A stretch of DNA of 64,000 bases from Harmonia axyridis (Eukaryota > Arthropoda > Insecta > Coleoptera > Coccinellidae), in assembly GCF_914767665.1 (NCBI RefSeq), contig NC_059502.1, forward strand, positions 58,758,031 through 58,822,030, read 5' to 3'. The first letter of the stretch is position 1. The number at the start of each line of letters is the position of its first letter. Both the position numbers and the translations under genes were made by a program. The notes beneath the pieces are model-generated. The model searched no databases. It saw only the letters and a program-made list of their open reading frames with translations, and was not told the origin of the DNA. Below are positions 1-11,525 of this stretch, in pieces.

Positions 1-651
1 TGTGCGAAATATGTATCGCGCACTACGTCCATACTATTTTGTTTAGCGATGAAGCGCACTTCTGGTTGAATGGCTACGTCAACAAACAAAACTGCCGCAT
101 GTGGAGTGAAGCTAATCCTCAAGTGTATGTCGAAACACCGTTACATCCAGAAAAACTGGTGCGCTTTATGGGCTGGTGGAATCATTGGTCCGTACTTCTT
201 CAAAAGCGATGATGACCAGAACGTTACAGTCAATGGTGATCGGTATAGAGCCATGATTACTAACTTTTTCATTCCTGAATTGAACAACCATGATGTCCAG
301 GAGCTGTGGTTCCAACAAGACGGCGCAACATGTCACACAGCTCGTGCCACAATCGATTTATTGAAAGACACCTTTTGTGACCGCCTAATTTCACGTTTTG
401 GACCTGTGAATTGGCCTCCAAGATCTTGTGATTTAACATGGCTAGACTACTTTCTGTGGGGCTATGTAAAGTCATTGGTCTATGTGGATAAGCCACAAAC
501 CCTTCACCATTTGGAAGACAACATTCGCCGTGTTATTGCCGATATACGGCCACAAATGTTGGAAAAAGTCATCGAAAATTGGACGTCCAGATTGGACTAC
601 ATCCGAGCCAGTCGTGGCGGTCATGTGCCAGAAATCATATTTATAATGTGA
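1..651 (+). pseudogene. Family A transposase remnant (copy 1)
   Basis: This is the catalytic part of a Tc1/mariner-superfamily DDE/D transposase, which in intact elements cuts and pastes DNA at TA sites. The first catalytic Asp lies in FSDEAHFW, the second in WFQQDGATCHTA, and the third in LTWLDYFLWG. The spacing between the last two is 41 residues (DD41D). An 8-bp deletion just after the codons for HPEKL shifts the frame, so the open frame at 70-651 begins with about 30 out-of-frame residues and joins the true frame at WCALWAGG. The DNA-binding region is missing because of the internal deletion. It cannot make an active enzyme. Confidence 0.85.
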
Positions 652-755
652 TGTCACAAGATTATCTTGCGGATAAATAAAATTCATGTCAATCGAATAA
701 TCCATCGTTGTTTTATTGCAATTTAAAGTTGTATAGCTCTAAAAAAAACACCCTT
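1..755 (+). mobile_element. Family A Tc1/mariner copy 1, cut by window edge
   Basis: This is the 3' part of a family A element. The 5' TIR and translation start lie outside the window. The 3' end reads CACCCTT followed by TA at 756-757, as in all other copies. The recurrent internal deletion is visible near positions 25-50, where the N-terminal stub runs directly into the sequence coding for FSDEAHFW. Family membership rests on near-identity with ten other copies in the window. Confidence 0.9.
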
Positions 756-757
756 TA

Positions 758-2687
758 TTGAAATAAAATTACAAATGAACAATCCAAATAAGAAGCGTAA
801 CTATGACTTTCTGAAGTCTTAATACAAAATAGTGACAATATATTTCGGAACCGTTCACATATCTGTCGAATAAATAATATGGATAACAAATTTTCTCATT
901 CTAGATGTCTGTCATCCATGCGGGTAGTGGTTAAAATTTACCAACCAGCCACGGTATATTTATTATTGCAATCTGTTGCAGCCGACAGTTCGGAACTAAA
1001 TAAATTACTCTGTTAAACATAAGTAGAAAATGTCAACTTTCAATTTATATCGCATTATTCATCAATTGGTCCTGAGTTAGGATACACGTCGCCGGATTAA
1101 GAATAGCCTGTTGGAGTTCAAGGTTTGTCATCTGTAGGGTCCTTACAATTCGATCATAAACATGAATGTGTGAGAAACGGACGATAAATAAATAAGGCAT
1201 ATCGCCATCGGAGTCCTTGTGGCTCGATCCAGATCATATCGGTGGACTTTATCAACGGTGTTTGAAGTAACGCTTACTTAACGTCAGATGAGATATGCTT
1301 TGCTTTGAGCTTAACACTAGATGTTTGATATACCCAGGTCAAACTACCATCACTAATCATGACTCCATTGGATAGATAATAGTGAAAGCATGTCAATCAG
1401 GGTGAATTAATATTCTGTTACATCGATGTGTTTCATTAGGAAGTGTATGTTTTCGATTAATGAGCATCGAATTCATATGTCTTAATGAATACGGATACTG
1501 TTTGCAAACTTTTCTTATTATATATTCAGGACAATTCAAAAAAGAGTAGAGTAGAGTAATTATACTGAGATCTTTTGTTTACTTATATTACAACAATGTT
1601 TTTTTAATGGAATACAATCAGTATAAATCTATGCGAGATGATTCCCCAATATAAGTGACCTGTAGCGATTCTAGTACACCTGAGGATTCGAAAAATCATC
1701 GCTTGTAGAATAGGTGCTGGTTGAAGAAACCCTTCCAATGTCGGAGCAGATTTGGTATTATTTACTTGAATAATATTGAAGGGGTTTCTAAGGACAGAAG
1801 TGACTTTTTTGTTGACATTGGCCATAGATAGTGACGCGGTGGTGATCTTTGTTCAAGAAACCCGCATGGCAACTGAAGAACAACTCCGTGAAAGAGGATT
1901 TTTAGCAGGTTAGATATGTATCGATTGATTGTCTATTGAGTTCTGTTTATGGTCTGGCTTGTTATGTTGAAAAATCATTAGTTAGTGGTGTTGTATTGAA
2001 TCCGGAAAGGTGGAGTTAACGAAGTATTTTTTATTTCTTTCAAATTTCATGAATTTACTTTCCACAAAACTAGTCGTTTTTGACAAATTATGTGAAAGTT
2101 TTGACACTTGGGCACACTTAATTCCATTTCCATAGCAAATTGCAAAAGAATTTCCTAGTTCGATATGTTTATCACAAGAGCTGAAAATGAATTCATTTCA
2201 AGTAAATTGAAGTTTATCTGAGCTCAAAATAAATGAATGATTTTAAGCCAGATCAAATCACAAAGACAAAACGGTACACATTCGAATAATATGTTAGAGT
2301 GATTTTATCATGCTTGAAAGAACAAGAACTTTTTATCGGACAAACTGTTAGTTTTCACGCACTCTTGACTGCTTAGAAATTTAACGAGAACAAACGTAGG
2401 TGATAGAAATGACAGGGAAGCTGGAGCGATTCTAATATCTAGTACCGTTTGTTCGAATTTTAATTGCTAATAAAAACTAGTCCATGTTTAAAAAAAAACT
2501 CTTGCGTACGATACATTCACGAAGTCTTTTGAATTCATTAAGGTTCATGTTTCAATGGAGTATTTCTAGCTAGTAGCTATACCATTCAGTGGAGTTTGAA
2601 TTTCTAAACACGAAAGTGAAGTCAAGAGATTTTGGACGCTCTCCCATGCCGCAATTGTGCTATTGAAGACTATATAAGTGTATATAA
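758..2687. other. No recognised gene, 0.76-2.69 kb
   Basis: AT-rich DNA with frequent stops in all frames. The longest open stretch is 73 codons on the minus strand near 1604-1825 and resembles nothing I recognise. I see no repeat match to the rest of the window. Confidence 0.5.
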
Positions 2688-3051
2688 ATCGGTAGCAGAT
2701 ATAAAGAAACTACTAGATATAAAAAAGTGAAGTATTGGATTAAAGTTTCTTTTTACATTTTTCTATACCAGTGGTCCACCAAAAGAAGTTCTGTAGGAAA
2801 ATAGCGGGCAGAAAAAATATCACCCGGTAGATTTGCATTAAAAATTAGCGCACCACATGATGAAAAATTTGAATATCTATGCCAAATTTGCATTTCTTAT
2901 GAAGGGATATGAGAAAAAACAATGAAAAGAATAAACAAACTTTAACATCCTGAATGTCGAAAACAAAGCTTTTGTGGGTCTATATTTATAGGATTTTTTT
3001 CTTCAAAAGATTCGAGGAATCTGTAATTTTCGTTTAGGAACACCCTGTATA
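2688..3051 (+). repeat. Family C MITE-like repeat, copy 1
   Basis: This segment matches 8877-9310 in reverse complement and 14240-14560 in direct orientation. Shared landmarks are the stretches around GGTCCACCA, GTAGATTTGCATT and CACATGATGAA. Its right end is GGAACACCCTGTATA, the terminus shared by all family C copies. It has no coding capacity. This copy seems to lack the opposite terminus, which is visible only in the copy at 14.0 kb. Confidence 0.7.
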
Positions 3052-4696
3052 GAGTGTAGGCACTCGAGAATGAAGAATGTCAATAGTGAGCTGCCACTCA
3101 GTATCTATGATTGAATCCGTAAATTAAAAATAACTCAACACAACCGCTTATACCACACAACACTCGAAACTATTTCCATTAAATCTAAAGTACTTCCACG
3201 TTGTCTTAACTTTTCCTGTAAGTAGACTAACCCTCAGCTTACCCGAATCTAATCTACAAGTAACAAAGATCCCTTTATTTTTATACCGAAAGTCTTACAT
3301 CACCGGCGCTATAATTTAAATTGGGAGAGAAAAGAGCATTCCCAACACGAATGTTTGAAATTCAGCTGCCACCCGCGTCTGACTTGTAAACAATGAAACA
3401 GCTGAAAATGTGATTCGACTATATGACGTGTGAAGAATTTATTGTGAAATTTTGATGTTGAAATGGACGGGAAATATCTGGAATGAATATCGATTTGATT
3501 TCAACGGGAAATAAAAGGAAATATAGGTACTCTGAATGAATTACCTACATGATAAATTCATTTTTTGCTTTATTGTCCCACTCTGAATACCGTAATAATT
3601 TGTGGTTGATTTTTTTAAATTTATGGATAAAAGAAAGGGTAATTGTTTTTATATTTTTTGCCACATAATTATAAATCGTTTATTATTTCTAATAATGAAC
3701 CTTAATTTAAATTTCTTCTAAATATTATGGAAATTAATCATTAGGTATAAATAATTACAAAGGTTATGAATTTTCACTTTCTGAATGGTCATTCTTCGAA
3801 GATATCTTTCTATAATGTCAGTAATTTTATGAATTTTGAACCGGGAAAGGATTCAAATACTAGTTGTCCTCAAATTCTGCGCGACCACCTGAATATCGAA
3901 AAAAATTACCCAATATTCATTTATATCTATCAGCACTATTGATCAGTGAGGCAGAAATGTATCAAATAATGATATTATGTAACAATGGAATTTCAATGAA
4001 AACTACGTATATCTAGATCTACGTTTAATCAATGTTACAGAACCTGAGATCTATTCAATTCCAAATCTGAACTTCATTTGAATTTAACCTCAGCATTCTT
4101 ACTAGACAAATAATACAGTGGAAGATAAGAAAGTGTTAATAGAGCAGAATAAATAAAAATCGACGAGTTGTTAAGATTAGATTATGATGTAAGATAAGAA
4201 TAATAGCGATGACTTATTTGTATCCAGCCACTGTTTGAAATGACAATCTATCTCAACATGTTATGTTCTTACAAAGATCATCCTTCACATGTTAGATAAA
4301 ATTCCTAGCGGGAAAGACAAATAGGTTCTAAGACAAGATGTGTTTTACGATACCCGTCAAGCTTCATCTCTCACGAATCTCATTCAAGTGGCATATAAAA
4401 AGATGGATGTCATCACAGGTTTTGGACAGTTTGGCGTGTGAGGTTTTCATGCCTACAAAAAAGTCGTTTAGGAAAGCATCAGTAAAAGTTTCTGTATACT
4501 CGGATCGAACCAAATATTTTCGAAGGAAACCATTAGAAGAGTTTGCATTGTATTTTTCAATACAAAAATTGAAATGAATTCGAATTAGATTAGATATAAA
4601 ATAAAAATATGATTCTAACGATAGCAAAAAAATACGGCTCTTTCCACCATTATTCCATAATCAAATTCGATAAATTGGTATAATCATCACAAAAAA
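3052..4696. other. No recognised gene, 3.05-4.70 kb
   Basis: AT-rich DNA. Overlapping open frames of 79 codons (4338-4577, plus) and 87 codons (4364-4627, minus) occur on opposite strands of the same stretch. Neither has a recognisable domain, and mirror-image open frames of this size are expected by chance. A less AT-rich patch around 3300-3420 holds no identifiable feature. Confidence 0.45.
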
Positions 4697-4827
4697 GTGG
4701 GCTACATGAAACACCTTATATCTCGAAAACAGAGTGTTGCGAGCTCATGTTTATGGACATTTTTCCTGAAATTATCCAAAGAATTTCTTAATTTAAATTC
4801 TACCTCCAATTAGGAACACCCTGTATA
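4697..4827 (+). repeat. Family C terminal fragment, copy 4
   Basis: Only the terminal inverted-repeat portion of family C is present. It contains a CTCGAAAACA motif, an ATGTTTATGGAC-like segment and the terminus GGAACACCCTGTATA. It resembles the right end of the copy at 2.7-3.05 kb and the inverted left end of the copy at 14.0 kb. It is either a solo end or the remnant of a decayed element. Confidence 0.6.
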
Positions 4828-6785
4828 TACTATTTTGGATATCTGTTTTAGTTGAACTCGTAATGAAAGAACATGTTTTCCCCTTTGTTGAAATAATACC
4901 CCTTCTGGAGAACATCGAAATTTGTAGTTTAGACAGAATAATGAAATTACATAGGCAATATTTGGAATTGTTTTTAATATTTCTCATAAAATAAATTATA
5001 TTCTTTACTTCTCTCATTTTAATTTATAATTTGATCATAAGCAAGGGAGTCTTCCGCCTGTTTAGAATTAAGTTTTGTCTTTTTTTGTATCCCATCTAGC
5101 ATCCTTTTTATTGTGATATGGAACTCAGGTTTATTATTATCGGTGCTGCTTTTCTTACTACTTGTAATATAAAAATCTAATAATAGTTTATCCGGAGGCA
5201 ATTTATATATTTTCCTGACTTCATTACTACAAATTATTCTGGTTAGTCGATAGAAGCCGAAATGGTGCCATGTAAAATACCCTTATTAGTGTTAAAAAAT
5301 TAAGGGCTCAAACGCCGATGTCAGCTCATCTGATGTTAATGTAACCGATATGTAGGAAACGCCCTTATTAGGGGTCTAGTGTTAGAGAGGCAGAATGATC
5401 TGAAGGGTGTAACCCTGTTGATATTCGTCTCGAGTTGTAAGAACTAATGTATTGGATAACGTTCAGTAGTAAAACGTCACTATTTCTTAGTTATGTAGAC
5501 TATACGATGAGAGATTACGACGTGATTGTAGGTTTTATGCCGCTTTTGGCTCCAAAATACCATATGCATGTATTTCAAACACGTGAATTGCAGTCTTAAT
5601 TACAGTTTTGTCTCGACTGGAATACGAGGTCTATCCAAAAAATATTTGAAATTTTTTTTTATTACAGCTGACTGTTTTAGCTGAGGGTTCATTCTGCGAA
5701 GCTATTCTTGGATATTTTATTTGCTGCAATGAATAATGAGATTGGCCTATTACCCTCATTGATTTCAATTTCACTGATAATGAGGAATTGCTTTGATCTA
5801 AGTCTGGTGAATGAAAAGGCTGTAGAAAGTACCAGATGAGTTCATAAACTGTCGAAAAGTTGTCGATCATTTTGACATAAAATTCTATTTTGCGAATCTT
5901 TGAATGATGTATTGTTGACTGGTTTTATACTACAATCCAATAGTTTACCTTGAGGTGAAATTTTTATTTTTGATGCAAAAATCTGTTGTTATTATTATCC
6001 TAGTTAGAGAATCCGATTCATCAACTTTGAAATCAATTTTTTTCGTTGGAAAATACAGATCTGTAGATCAAAAGTTCCTCTCTGAAACAATGAGCTATTC
6101 GTATGATATTTGTTATCAAAATCCTTCGATGGAATTACCAAATTGACCTTTTTAACTCCAAAATGCAATCAATCCATGTTAGAAGTTAAAAATTCAGGAA
6201 TTAAATTAAAAAAAAATTCATTTCCATCCTGTATATGCTAATATTCCAGAAAAAGAACGAACTTTCTTCGTATCATAAATCGTTATCATGATTAATCGCC
6301 TGACAAGAGAAAGGCTTGGAATATTCGAAGGAAAAAATTGTCTAAGAAAACTTTTAATAGAGGAACTCAACCGTAATTTCAGTGAACTTTTCCGAACTCT
6401 TGAGTTTATCGTAAATCTTGTTGAAAACCGCAACTGTCAATGAAGTTTTTGCCAGAAGTAATATGTTGGGTGCGGTAAAATCATTTTGCTTTCGAGTAAA
6501 AGAAGCATTGTTATCACTTCAGGGATGTGAAATTTAAGGTTTCCGATTTCAGAATTTCTGAACCCTTTCAATGAAATTAGGTAACAGAGTTATTTGATAC
6601 GGGTATCCTGTTTGGGTCGTAGATGGATCCATTTGAATTTCAGTTTTTTTTCTTTACCTTCAATAAGAAACCTTGAAAATTTCTTCCCTGAATAGAAAAC
6701 TAGCTTTTATATTTTCGCAGTTATGTAGTTTTGAAATTTTTATCAGGATTTCGAAACGGATTTTCCCTTGCTGTTTACTTCTGGT
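4828..6785. other. No recognised gene, 4.83-6.79 kb
   Basis: AT-rich DNA with open frames no longer than 79 codons, none recognisable. A short imperfect local duplication around the sequence CCCTTATTAG is visible at about 5279 and 5365. Otherwise I see nothing. Confidence 0.45.
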
Positions 6786-7210
6786 GGAAAAATTTGAGCT
6801 TTGGGGACAAATAGGCTGCAATAGCCCATAGTGTTGACGAAAATCCAGGAAGGCTAGTGCTACCGATATTGAAGGATATTGATATTTATTTCCAACAAGA
6901 CTGCGCTACGTACCACACAAGAACAATGACAATTTTACAAGCAATATTTCTCGTGTTATTTCTTGAAAAGGTGATCACAATTGGCCGCCGATATTTTGTG
7001 ATTTAACACCTTTAGACTCTTTTCTTGTAGCCACGTTAAACATAAGGTCTATGCCAATACTCTACATTCGATGTAAGTCCTCAAAGATGGAATTTGTGAA
7101 GTTATCAATGACATAGTGCCGCAAAGGTGCGAATTGGCCATGGAGAATTTAATGAAAAAAATATGTAGAATGACAGTTAAAAGCTTCTTGCAAACATTCA
7201 AGTTGATCGT
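6786..7210 (+). mobile_element. Family B Tc1/mariner relic 1 (internally deleted)
   Basis: Remnant of a second Tc1/mariner family, related to but clearly distinct from family A. A short 5' piece (TGGAAAAATTTGAGCT, then the stretch with GGCTGCAATAGCCCATAG) is joined to the C-terminal catalytic part. Interrupted frames give YFQQDCATYHT around the second catalytic Asp, and WPP followed by CDLTPLDSFL around the third. The same landmarks appear in the copies at 30.7-31.8 and 44.9-46.8 kb. Stops and frameshifts are frequent and no termini are clear, so this looks like an old insertion. Confidence 0.7.
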
Positions 7211-7346
7211 TTAACCAAAACCATAGCAAATAGAAGAAGGAAAACAAATGAAAAGGCTATGAGATCTCAAATACCAAATAGCAACTTGTTGCGTTTGCAT
7301 GAGAGTGTATAACCTATAACAATATACTTGAACTTGTAACTTTGTA

Positions 7347-8142
7347 TAGGGTGTTTTTTTTCGAGGTATATAACTTTAAGTTAGCATTACTGTTCAAGAT
7401 TTCGACCGATTTAACAGCTGTCAAGTGATTTATTCTCAGTTTGGTTTGGCAATTCATCATGAATAGACTCACGCCTGAACAACGCTTGAAAATAGTGCAA
7501 TTTTATTTCGAAAATAATGGTTCTGTGCGGAATACGTATCGCGTACTACGTCCATTAGCGATGAAGCGCACTTCTGGTTGAATGGCTACGTCAACAAACA
7601 AAACTGTTACATACAGAAAATCTCACTGTTTGGTGCGCTTTATGGGCTGGTGGAATCATTGGTCCGTACTTCTTCAAAAACGATGATGGCCAGAACGTTA
7701 TAGTCCATGGTGATCGGTATAGAGCCATGATTACTAACTTTTTCATTCCTGAATTGAGCAACCATGATGTCTAGGAGCTGTGGTTCCAACAAGAAAGCGC
7801 AACATGTCACACAGCTCGTGGCCTCCAAGATCTTGTGATTAAACACCGCTAGACTACTTTCTGTGGGGCTATGTAAAGTCATTGGTCTATGCGGATAAGC
7901 CACAAACCCTTGACCGTTTGGAAGACAACATTCGCCGTGTTATTGCCGATATACGGCCACAAATGTTAGAAAAAGTAATCGAAAATTGGACGTCAAGATT
8001 TTACTACATCCGAGCCAGAAATCATATTTAAAATGTAATGCCACAAGATTATCTTGCGGATAAATAAAATTCATGTCAATCGAATAATCCATCGTTGTTT
8101 TATCGCAATTTAAAGTTCTATAGCTCTAAAAAAAACACCCTT
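7347..8142 (+). mobile_element. Family A copy 2, multiply deleted
   Basis: Both ends are present: GGGTGTTTTTTTTCGAGG at the left and CACCCTT followed by TA (8143-8144) at the right. TA repeats lie at the left edge. The recurrent internal deletion is present in its shorter form (CCATTAGCGATG), shared with the copy at 53.9 kb. At least three further small deletions have removed parts of the catalytic region, making this the shortest complete copy at about 0.8 kb. Confidence 0.9.
7459..8038 (+). pseudogene. Family A transposase remnant (copy 2)
   Basis: The start codon context is ATGAATAGACTCACGCCTGA, encoding MNRLTPE, the beginning of the N-terminal helix-turn-helix region in all copies. After about 30 codons the gene jumps to the FSDEAHFW region in the wrong frame. 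A deletion of roughly 50 bp removes the codons after VNKQNC. Another of about 70 bp between CAGCTCGTG and GCCTCCAAG removes the linker between the second and third catalytic Asp. A stop also replaces Gln before ELWF. Non-functional. Confidence 0.85.
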
Positions 8143-8144
8143 TA

Positions 8145-8876
8145 CTTGCGATTCACTTAATTTGTTATGTATCTGTAATTTGAAATGTTTTTGAAGTGTG
8201 AAAAGATATGTTTTCCCCACTTTTCAAATTAATTTCTGCTAACATCAGTTGAATCATCATATAAGTGAATGATTGAATAAGTGAATATTGCTTAGGTATA
8301 ATGAAAACTTTATACAACACTGGAGGACCAAGAATGTAATATTCTTTCTGCAAAATTAATCATTCCTGATTCTTTTATAGGTCAGAAGAGGCGAGCTTTT
8401 ATTTGTTCATCAAGCTAAAGTTGGATTTTTCTCTATTAGTCCTTGCAATAATTTATGTACCCCTTCCATAAAGTGACGGTAAACAGGGTTGGTCTGGATC
8501 GCGCGCCTGTTCGATAAAAAGCAACGAAACGAGAAATGATGTTCTTGGCCTGAATTTGAAGTGGCACGTCCGCTGGACGCGCCCTTATAAAACACATTTG
8601 ATGAGGGTGGTTTTGGGAAATTCTGTATGCGATTGTTGTCGTCCCTTAATTGGAAGAAGTTTTCACCACCAGTCTATAAGGTGAAACGATCCTCATCTGT
8701 TAAATTAAAGACAAGTTTTTCAAAATTTCTAGGAAAAATCCATGAAGATTCCGCCGAATCAAGAAGCTTCGAAAAGAGACCAACCCTCATTTGAAGTAGA
8801 TGCATTCTGTATATTGAGTAATATTAGTAAGTTCGAGAGGTTAAACATGCTATTAGGAAATTATTTCAACGAAAAC
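8145..8876. other. No recognised gene, 8.15-8.88 kb
   Basis: A locally GC-richer patch lies at about 8460-8590 and includes GATCGCGCGCC and GGACGCGCCC. TTATAAAA follows immediately, at about 8585-8592. This could be a TATA-type core promoter reading to the right, but no convincing initiator or coding region follows, so I do not call a promoter. A 61-codon minus-strand frame across the patch (8410-8595) has no recognisable domain. Confidence 0.35.
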
Positions 8877-9310
8877 TATACAGGCTGTTCCTAAATTAGA
8901 GGTTCAAACGACAATGATCATTGAAAAAAATTTCTTTAAACATAGGCCTCTAAACGCTTTGTTTTCGAGGTGCAGGGTGTTGAAATTTGTTTTTTTCTCA
9001 TAGCACCTTCCCTTCTCAAGATATTCATCTTGAATTTGGCATAGATATTCCAATTTGAAGTTTTCATCATGTGATATGCTAATTTTGAGTGAGAGCAGAA
9101 TTTTTTTTTGGTGGACCACTGGTAGTTAAAAAAAATGAAAAAAAAAAACTTGATCCACTACTACACTTTCTGGTTTCCTGTAGTTTTGTCGTATCTGCTT
9201 CCGATTGCGAGAAAAAAAATTGAAACAATTGTCTAGTAATCCTCTGGATAATCCTAATTATTATAAAGATCCAATTAGTAAGCTGTGATGCATAAATTTA
9301 TTATACGTTT
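8877..9310 (-). repeat. Family C MITE-like repeat, copy 2
   Basis: The left edge is TATACAGGCTGTTCC, the inverted form of the family C terminus, slightly mutated. The sequence is the reverse complement of 2688-3051 and of 14110-14560. It extends further inward, through the part containing CCAATTAGTAAGCTGTGATG, which is also seen at 14.17 kb. It has no coding capacity. Confidence 0.7.
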
Positions 9311-9840
9311 TGGTATTCACTTATTTCCCAATCTGTAGTGAAGATTAATAAAAATTCTATAAACTGGAACTGAGAATATTTCCTGTCGGTACTCACCATA
9401 AATTTTCTTAGAAACTTCAATTGGAATACCTCAGATAAATATAGTAATGTTTCAACTCCGAAAATAATTACAGATTTTTACAGTAATGATTTAAACTAAT
9501 CAAACAAATTATTCACAACATTTCATTGTGGAATTTTGATTCTATTAGATCGAAAATTCTATCCTTTCTCTCGTTTTCCCAATTTTAAAATCATAACCTT
9601 GCATTTTGTATTCAACGAAAATCATACACATGCAATTTGAGGTAAAAATGAATTATCGACAAGCTTTCATCCAAACTTAGGACTTCTTCATATCATATTT
9701 ATGAGGATCGCTAAAAATCCAGATATCAACAACAAGATACAACCCTGAAACATAGGAAAGTATTTCGTTTCGAAATCTAAATCAAATCTTCAGAAATTTC
9801 TCGTTTCAAATCTATAAGGGGTTGGAGAAATTGAGTCAAG
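9311..9840. other. No recognised gene, 9.31-9.84 kb
   Basis: AT-rich DNA between two repeat elements. I see no open frame of note and no match elsewhere in the window. Confidence 0.4.
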
Positions 9841-10899
9841 TATATCGGGTGTCCCAAGGTGAGTGGCCTATTAGATTATTATGGAAACTATAGATGGTAA
9901 AGATTTCAAATTTTGTGGATAGATATTTGGCCATGTAAGGTACATTTTTAAAATAATTTCACATTTCCAGTGTTGCCGGATGTACGACAATTTGGCAACA
10001 ACTTTGTTATTTTGAATGGGACATCCGGTATTTTTTTTTTTTATGATACTCCATAAAATATTGAATCTATTCACTCTTACTTTTCCATCCCTATCTTTAA
10101 CGGTTTTTGAGTTATTAATTATTTTTCGAAATTTTAGATCAAATTGGCGTATTACGAAAATGACTCTAGTTCGCTCAATATTTGAGATTTAAGTCAGAAA
10201 TTTTGCAAGTCGTTAGATATTGATCTGATCTGTGTCACTGCTTTTGAATTATGGTTGTCAATAATACAGGACGGACCAAAAAAAATCATCATTTGCCAAG
10301 TTACAACTCGGAATCCAGTTGAGATAGGTATAGGGACGTGAATAGGAAAATTGTAGAGTGTGTTGTACTGATTTCAAAAATTGAAAAATATACTAGGTGT
10401 CTAATTTGAAAAAATAAACTTTTTTACAATTTTGTAACTTGGCAAATGATGATTTTTTTTGGTCTGTCCTGTAATATTGACAACCATAATTCAAAAACAG
10501 TGACACAGATCAGATCAATATCTAACGACTTGCAAAATTTCTGACTCAAATCTCAAATATTGAGCGAACTAGAGTCATTTTCGTAATACGGCAATTTGAT
10601 CTAAAATTTCGAAAAATAATTAATAACTCAAAAACCATTGAAGATAAGGATGGAAAAGTAAGAGTGAATAGATTTAATATTTTATGGAGTATCATAAAAA
10701 AAATAGAAATACCGGATGTCCTATTCAAAATAACAAAGTTGTTGCCAAATTGTCGTACATCCGGCAACACTGGAAATGTGAAATTATTTTAAAAATGTAC
10801 CTTATATGGCCAAATATCTATCCACAAAATTTGAAAATTTTACCATCAATAGTTTCCATAATAATCTAATAGGCCACTCACCTTGGGACACCCGATATA
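9841..10899. repeat. Giant inverted repeat D (foldback element)
   Basis: The left arm at about 9841-10306 is the near-exact reverse complement of the right arm at about 10432-10899. They enclose a spacer of roughly 125 bp. The outer ends read TATATCGGGTGTCCCAAGG and its inverse. The arms differ by a few substitutions and small indels, such as the length of the T-run near 10030. Matching short open frames in the two arms (9871-10074 minus, 10684-10869 plus) simply reflect the inverted repetition and are not genes. The structure is that of a foldback-type or hairpin MITE. No transposase is encoded. Confidence 0.9.
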
Positions 10900-11046
10900 A
10901 TAATTATATTCATCACATGATTCAATGATATGGGTGCAGATTCTGAGGGAAAATGCTTTTTGCTTTCTCAACCTGCAAAGATTCTTCGTTGAATAATTCA
11001 GGAAAGTATCAGTACCATCGCAGCAACATATGTTTTCAATCAAATT

Positions 11047-11525
11047 TTCTCTAATTCTGTGTCGTAATGAGTTCATTACAGTACTTAAAACAGTACTGTA
11101 ATGAACTCATTACATCTTTGTTTTCAGTTCTAATTTTCGTTATGTGATTGTCTAGACTGATTTCCGATCCTATCAAAGTTCAACATACTTCAATTGTCAA
11201 TATAATCTAATTTGGATATAGTAAAATGATCTGCAACTTTATTCACATTTGCTCTTGATTCTGGTGGTGTTGAATCGATTTCGTCAAACATAATTCACGA
11301 ATTTAATGCTCACTAGGATGTAGGATCTGAATTTTTCATTGAATTTCGACAATATTCAACAAAACTTGACTGAAATAGAGAAAATATCGTCTATTACTCG
11401 TTGCAGAACACAATTCCAACACTTATGCGTTCGAAAACTCTCTCCTTCATTGCTCGTTTTCGAATTTCGCATTCGTGTTGGAATAGGAGCCAATTCTGCA
11501 ACTTGTTTTAGAATATACTATTGTT
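11047..11525 (+). repeat. Dispersed repeat J, copy 1
   Basis: This segment of about 480 bp recurs at 47556-48105 in the same orientation. Shared landmarks include AATTTGGATATAG, CATAATTCACGAATTTAATG, GAAATAGAGAAAATATCGTC and GTTGGAATAGGAGCC. Near its left end is a perfect inverted repeat (11064-11085 with 11092-11113). It shows no recognisable protein. The 83-codon frame at 11339-11590 runs off the repeat and is not conserved with the other copy. Confidence 0.75.
11064..11113. repeat. Perfect 22-bp inverted repeat, 6-nt spacer
   Basis: The arm 11064-11085 begins GTAATGAGTTCATTACAG and pairs perfectly with 11092-11113 across the spacer TAAAAC. The arm is itself partly palindromic (TGAGTTCA and flanks). 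The equivalent site in the other J copy (47573-47622) keeps the GTAATGA and TTCATTAC blocks but has diverged between them. Confidence 0.85.

Noticed and set aside
269..496. Recurring minus-strand open frame beginning MAYPHRPMTLHSPTESS, seen opposite most family A copies
   Set aside because: It is the antisense of the transposase catalytic region and recurs only because the element recurs. No independent support.
4338..4627. Pair of opposite-strand open frames of 79 and 87 codons
   Set aside because: Mirror-image frames over one stretch are a common chance product. Neither peptide resembles a known family.
8585..8592. TATA-box-like sequence after a GC-rich patch
   Set aside because: No initiator, downstream element or coding region follows. 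TTATAAAA is common in AT-rich DNA.
9871..10869. Two similar 60-67 codon peptides (CPIQNNKVVAKLSYIRQHWKCE) that looked like a duplicated small gene
   Set aside because: They are the same DNA in the two arms of inverted repeat D. The reading frame is not otherwise supported.
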